NCBI GenBank assembly: GCA_946623295.1
Contig: CAMOQY010000055.1
Location: forward strand, 1 to 8,353
Source: an uncultured Lachnospiraceae bacterium
GTDB lineage: Bacteria > Bacillota > Clostridia > Lachnospirales > Lachnospiraceae
Reading direction: 5' to 3'
Length of the DNA: 8,353 nucleotides
Within the stretch, counting starts at the first letter, position 1, and each line of letters starts with the position of its first letter. Both the position numbers and the translations under genes were made by a program. Positions 6,243 to 8,353 of this stretch are shown here, one piece after another. Below the pieces are notes generated by a model that saw only the letters and a list, made by a program, of their open reading frames with translations, ran no database searches and was not told the origin of the DNA.

Positions 6243-6533
6243 ATAGTATCTTTTTTGAAGTTTTTAAAAAATGATACTATTTTTTCTGCGTTTTTTTCTT
6301 GTCTGCCGCCCGTCTGCTTACGAAAAATAGTATCAAAAATACGAAAATCAAAAAATGATACTATTTTTTGGAGACTCTCTGAGTAAAAAACTGCTTTTTG
6401 CGATCTAAAAAGTAGTATCATTTTTGCATTTTTCAAAAAAAGATACTATTTTCCCGGGCAGTTCGTGCCGTCGGATGAGTTTTTCGCCAGAAAAAATAGT
6501 ATCATTTTTCGCATTTTTGATTTTTGATACTAT
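6243..6533. repeat. Regular array of four A/T-rich inverted-repeat units
   Basis: Four units are each bounded by ATAGTATC on the left and GATACTAT on the right: 6243-6280, 6327-6364, 6412-6449 (first base G instead of A) and 6496-6533. Every unit is exactly 38 bp with a 22-bp interior, and unit starts are 84, 85 and 84 bp apart. The interiors are almost pure A/T tracts but differ in sequence. The 46-47 bp between units begins with T-runs and ends with A-runs, extending each boundary outward, and has unrelated, more GC-rich centres. The array lies between convergent genes, 19 bp beyond the stop of a predicted nuclease gene, and is far more A/T-rich than its surroundings. No other copy of either octamer was seen in the window. 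Conserved spacing without conserved interior suggests sites read by a protein on DNA rather than an RNA fold. It is not a normal CRISPR array. Function unknown. Confidence 0.9.
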
Positions 6534-6552
6534 ACGCACCACTCTGATCGCC

Positions 6553-7377
6553 TCACAGGCAGTACCTCTGAACAAAATCCTTTACGATCCTGGTGTTAAG
6601 CCTTGTTTCCTCTGTCTCAAACGTTAATATCAGATTCTCACCCGGATATATGCCGTTAAGGATATACGACGAAATCTTACGAATACTCTTCTCTACATAC
6701 GCCTGATTGTTCATAAGTCCAAAGTGCTCCCAATACAGCTCTTCCCTCTTTCTGACGTTGAGGATGGTAAAATCAGGGTAAGCCTCTTCATATCCATCAA
6801 GCCACAGAGGACATTCATAACGGTATAGAACACCATTCTTATACAGCTCGTTGGCTATAATAAGCTCCGATTTCGAGCGGACCTGCTCACCCTGATCGGT
6901 AACCAGCCCCAGCCCGGTCTCATATGCGTTCAGAGGAAGAGCACTGTACTCTGCTGCCCTCCACTCCCGGACGATATCCTCATCCGAAGCCTCCACCGGA
7001 ATGATAAACTTTCTCTTGCCGGGCGGGCACCGTTCGATGATCTCCTCAGGGGACGTTCCGGAATAAACTCTCAGGAGCCTTTCGATAGCACCGATCTCCT
7101 TCTCGACCGACGCGAGGACCTTGCTGTCATATTCCTGCTGCGCCAGCCGGAAGGCAAGCGCCTCATTCGATTTTGGTATATAACTCATGGTATGCTCATC
7201 ATTTGCGTCTACCATGTAACAGCGCTCTGCTCCGTTGACCCTTCGGACGCGAAGCGCGCCGCCCGCCGGCTGGGACAGGCTTTTGCCGCAGCTTTTATGG
7301 TAATCTTTGAGTCTTGCAAGCCTCTCATTGAGTGAATGAACAATGCCGGCGATCAGAAAACTTCCTGCCATCTTCAT
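6553..7377 (-). CDS. Predicted PD-(D/E)XK-like nuclease of unknown role
   Basis: The protein has 274 residues and I recognise no named gene. The C-terminal half resembles the PD-(D/E)XK nuclease fold: RSKSELIIANELYKNG (167-182) gives the helix with Glu171, YRYECPLWL (186-194) a strand, PDFTI (201-205) the Asp202 position, and LYWEHFG (214-220) the second acidic strand with Glu217. WEH(F/L)G replaces the usual (D/E)XK and is seen in nuclease-like domains of some bacterial helicases. The later KISSYILNGIYPGENLILTFET is typical of such proteins in Clostridia, from memory. The N-terminal half is helical, with a probable coiled coil at about 72-105, and may bind DNA or a partner. There is no signal peptide or membrane segment of note. 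I chose the ATG at 7375-7377 because GGAGG (7385-7389) lies seven bases before it; an upstream in-frame ATG lies beyond that site. The repeat array follows 19 bp after the stop and would be transcribed on read-through, as no terminator is seen. Confidence 0.75.
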   Translation of the reverse strand: MKMAGSFLIAGIVHSLNERLARLKDYHKSCGKSLSQPAGGALRVRRVNGAERCYMVDANDEHTMSYIPKSNEALAFRLAQQEYDSKVLASVEKEIGAIERLLRVYSGTSPEEIIERCPPGKRKFIIPVEASDEDIVREWRAAEYSALPLNAYETGLGLVTDQGEQVRSKSELIIANELYKNGVLYRYECPLWLDGYEEAYPDFTILNVRKREELYWEHFGLMNNQAYVEKSIRKISSYILNGIYPGENLILTFETEETRLNTRIVKDFVQRYCL

Positions 7378-7583
7378 AAAAAAACCTCCATATTCAAAAA
7401 AGTGTAAGTAAAAGAACACGGCGCGAGCCGCATCGGATAAATGTGACTGGGACGGCGGATCTTGTCTGTCATTATCGCTGAAAATAAAATAACCCTGAAT
7501 AAATAGATGTAACTATGCCGATCCTGCACAATGCCTCGAACTGAGACGTGTCGATATATTATCACTTTCCGATAATCAAGTAA

Positions 7584-7597
7584 ATGATCCGGGTCAT
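7584..7597. promoter_or_regulatory. Imperfect palindrome, possible operator
   Basis: ATGATCCGGGTCAT matches its own reverse complement at 12 of 14 positions. It borders a weak - strand -35 candidate for the nuclease-like gene, where a repressor could act. A 14-bp imperfect palindrome is not rare by chance in 400 bp, so support is limited. Confidence 0.25.
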
Positions 7598-7695
7598 GGC
7601 TTTTTAAGATCATTACCTGCAAATTGATCTGTTTTATTCATGAAACAGGCCCGTATATCCAATGCGATAAAACCATGCTGCCTGACGAAAAAACA

Positions 7696-7725
7696 TTTAC
7701 ACGCATGCCCCGGCTGCGGTATAAT
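7696..7725 (+). promoter_or_regulatory. Promoter of the GMP synthase gene
   Basis: TTTACA (7696-7701, five of six) and a perfect TATAAT (7720-7725) are 18 bp apart. Transcription would start near 7732, giving a 70-nt leader with a 5-bp hairpin CCGGC/GCCGG (7737-7741 with 7747-7751). The 11-bp sequence CATGCCCCGGC lies in the spacer (7704-7714) and again at the start site (7731-7741), a possible operator pair. Confidence 0.7.
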
Positions 7726-7803
7726 CACACCATGCCCCGGCGGGACGCCGGCGCACCGCAATATTCTGCTGATAATTTCACTATTATATCAAGGAGGTTT
7801 GTT

Positions 7804-8353
7804 ATGACAGGAAATGTACGACCCGAGTCCATGGCCAGGATCAACACGGCCGAGCTCGCTCAGGCTTTCATCGACGAGCAGGTAGCGGAGATCCGCGCGC
7901 AGGTAGGCAGCGGCAAGGTTCTGCTCGCTCTCTCAGGCGGCGTTGATTCATCCGTGTGCGCCGCGCTTCTTTCAAAGGCGATCGGCAAACAGCTGACCTG
8001 CGTACACGTAAATCACGGTCTGCTGCGCAAGGGTGAGCCCGAACAGGTCTGCGAGGTTTTCGGCAAGCAGTTTGACGTCAATCTTGTCTACGTCGACGCT
8101 GTAGACCGCTTCCTCGACAAGCTCGCCGGGGTCTCCAATCCCGAGACAAAGAGAAAGATCATCGGCAAAGAATTCATCGACGTCTTTGCAGAAGAGGCCG
8201 CAAAGCTTAAGGGGATCAAATTCCTTGGACAGGGTACGATCTATCCGGATATACTGGAATCAGCCGACGGCATCAAGGCCCATCACAACGTCGGCGGTCT
8301 TCCCAAGGAGCTGGACTTTGAGCTGGTCGAGCCCGTCAAGCTTCTCTTCAAGG
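7804..8353 (+). CDS. guaA: GMP synthase, ATP-pyrophosphatase part (3' end outside window)
   Basis: The first 183 residues are visible. The enzyme adenylates XMP with ATP and aminates it with ammonia to give GMP, the last step of de novo guanine nucleotide synthesis in the cytoplasm. ALSGGVDSSV (42-51) is the PP-motif that binds ATP pyrophosphate. HVNHGLLRKGE (68-78), LGQGTIYPDILES (141-153) and KAHHNVGGLPKELDFELVEPVKLLFK (158-183) are typical GuaA stretches. Usual bacterial GuaA starts with a glutamine amidotransferase domain of about 200 residues. Here the protein starts only about 40 residues before the PP-motif, with AAGGAGG (7791-7797) six bases before the ATG and a promoter just upstream. 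This looks like a stand-alone synthetase subunit, as in two-subunit archaeal enzymes, relying on a separate glutaminase or free ammonia. A second, full-length copy elsewhere is possible. Confidence 0.93.
   Translation, partial: MTGNVRPESMARINTAELAQAFIDEQVAEIRAQVGSGKVLLALSGGVDSSVCAALLSKAIGKQLTCVHVNHGLLRKGEPEQVCEVFGKQFDVNLVYVDAVDRFLDKLAGVSNPETKRKIIGKEFIDVFAEEAAKLKGIKFLGQGTIYPDILESADGIKAHHNVGGLPKELDFELVEPVKLLFK

Larger units (their letters stand above)
7378..7803. other. Divergent regulatory gap between nuclease-like and GMP synthase genes
   Basis: I see no coding sequence in these 426 bp. The right end holds the GMP synthase promoter and leader. The left end holds the nuclease-like gene's ribosome binding site (GGAGG at 7385-7389, - strand). 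A weak - strand promoter candidate is TTTACT (7584-7579), 17 bp, then TAATAT (7561-7556), which would give a leader of about 170 nt. An imperfect 14-bp palindrome at 7584-7597 touches its -35, and AATGATC/GATCATT (7583-7589 with 7608-7614) overlaps the same place. Confidence 0.5.

Noticed and set aside
6048..6436. Open frames through the array on both strands
   Set aside because: They consist largely of translated repeat octamers and poly-A/T (Lys, Phe, Ile, Ser); no ribosome binding sites.
6243..6533. CRISPR array reading of the regular repeats
   Set aside because: The 38-bp units share only their ends; interiors differ, whereas CRISPR repeats are near identical. No cas gene or leader is visible. 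Only the constant segment lengths resemble CRISPR.
7374..7622. 82-codon - strand frame upstream of the nuclease-like gene
   Set aside because: It overlaps the nuclease-like gene's start and ribosome binding site, lacks its own ribosome binding site and shows no family signature.
7732..7803. Purine riboswitch in the GMP synthase leader
   Set aside because: The leader is about 70 nt with a single 5-bp hairpin; the three-way junction and conserved loops of purine riboswitches are not present.

Overview
The window looks like chromosomal DNA from a Gram-positive, Clostridia-type (Firmicutes) bacterium, probably gut-associated. The genes have strong GGAGG-type ribosome binding sites and mid-50s GC content by eye. 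The secreted transglutaminase-like protein carries C-terminal modules of a kind common in gut Clostridia. No species can be named from the sequence alone.

Left part (1-3600, + strand): a GC-rich segment with three imperfect copies of a 15-bp motif precedes a LysR-type regulator (166-1014). A 796-residue exported protein (1107-3497) follows, with a transglutaminase/protease-like Cys-His-Asp core and two related C-terminal modules. A strong, potentially bidirectional terminator at 3573-3601 closes this part. The stretch 3602-3994 has no convincing protein gene. It does hold a good sigma-A-type promoter, three small hairpins and a T7 run that together look like a small RNA gene, then a set of mutually exclusive hairpins beside the end of the sugar kinase gene.

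Middle part (3995-6023): a PfkB-family sugar kinase, fructokinase-like (- strand), and an aldose 1-epimerase (+ strand) are divergently transcribed from a 184-bp intergenic region. Each has a recognisable promoter, and both promoters carry the same 13-bp motif, so a shared regulator is plausible. The pair would prepare free hexoses for glycolysis: the epimerase interconverts anomers and the kinase phosphorylates the sugar.

Right part (6024-8353): the most unusual structure is an A/T-rich array at 6243-6533. Four units are each bounded by ATAGTATC and GATACTAT, each exactly 38 bp, at a regular 84-85 bp period, with unrelated 46-47 bp segments between them. It lies 19 bp beyond the stop codon of a - strand gene (6553-7377) encoding a predicted PD-(D/E)XK-like nuclease of unknown role. 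Array and gene are candidates for one functional unit, which I do not recognise. Upstream and divergent to it, after a 426-bp regulatory gap, a GMP synthase gene begins (7804 onward, cut by the window end). It encodes the ATP-pyrophosphatase part without the usual N-terminal glutaminase domain.
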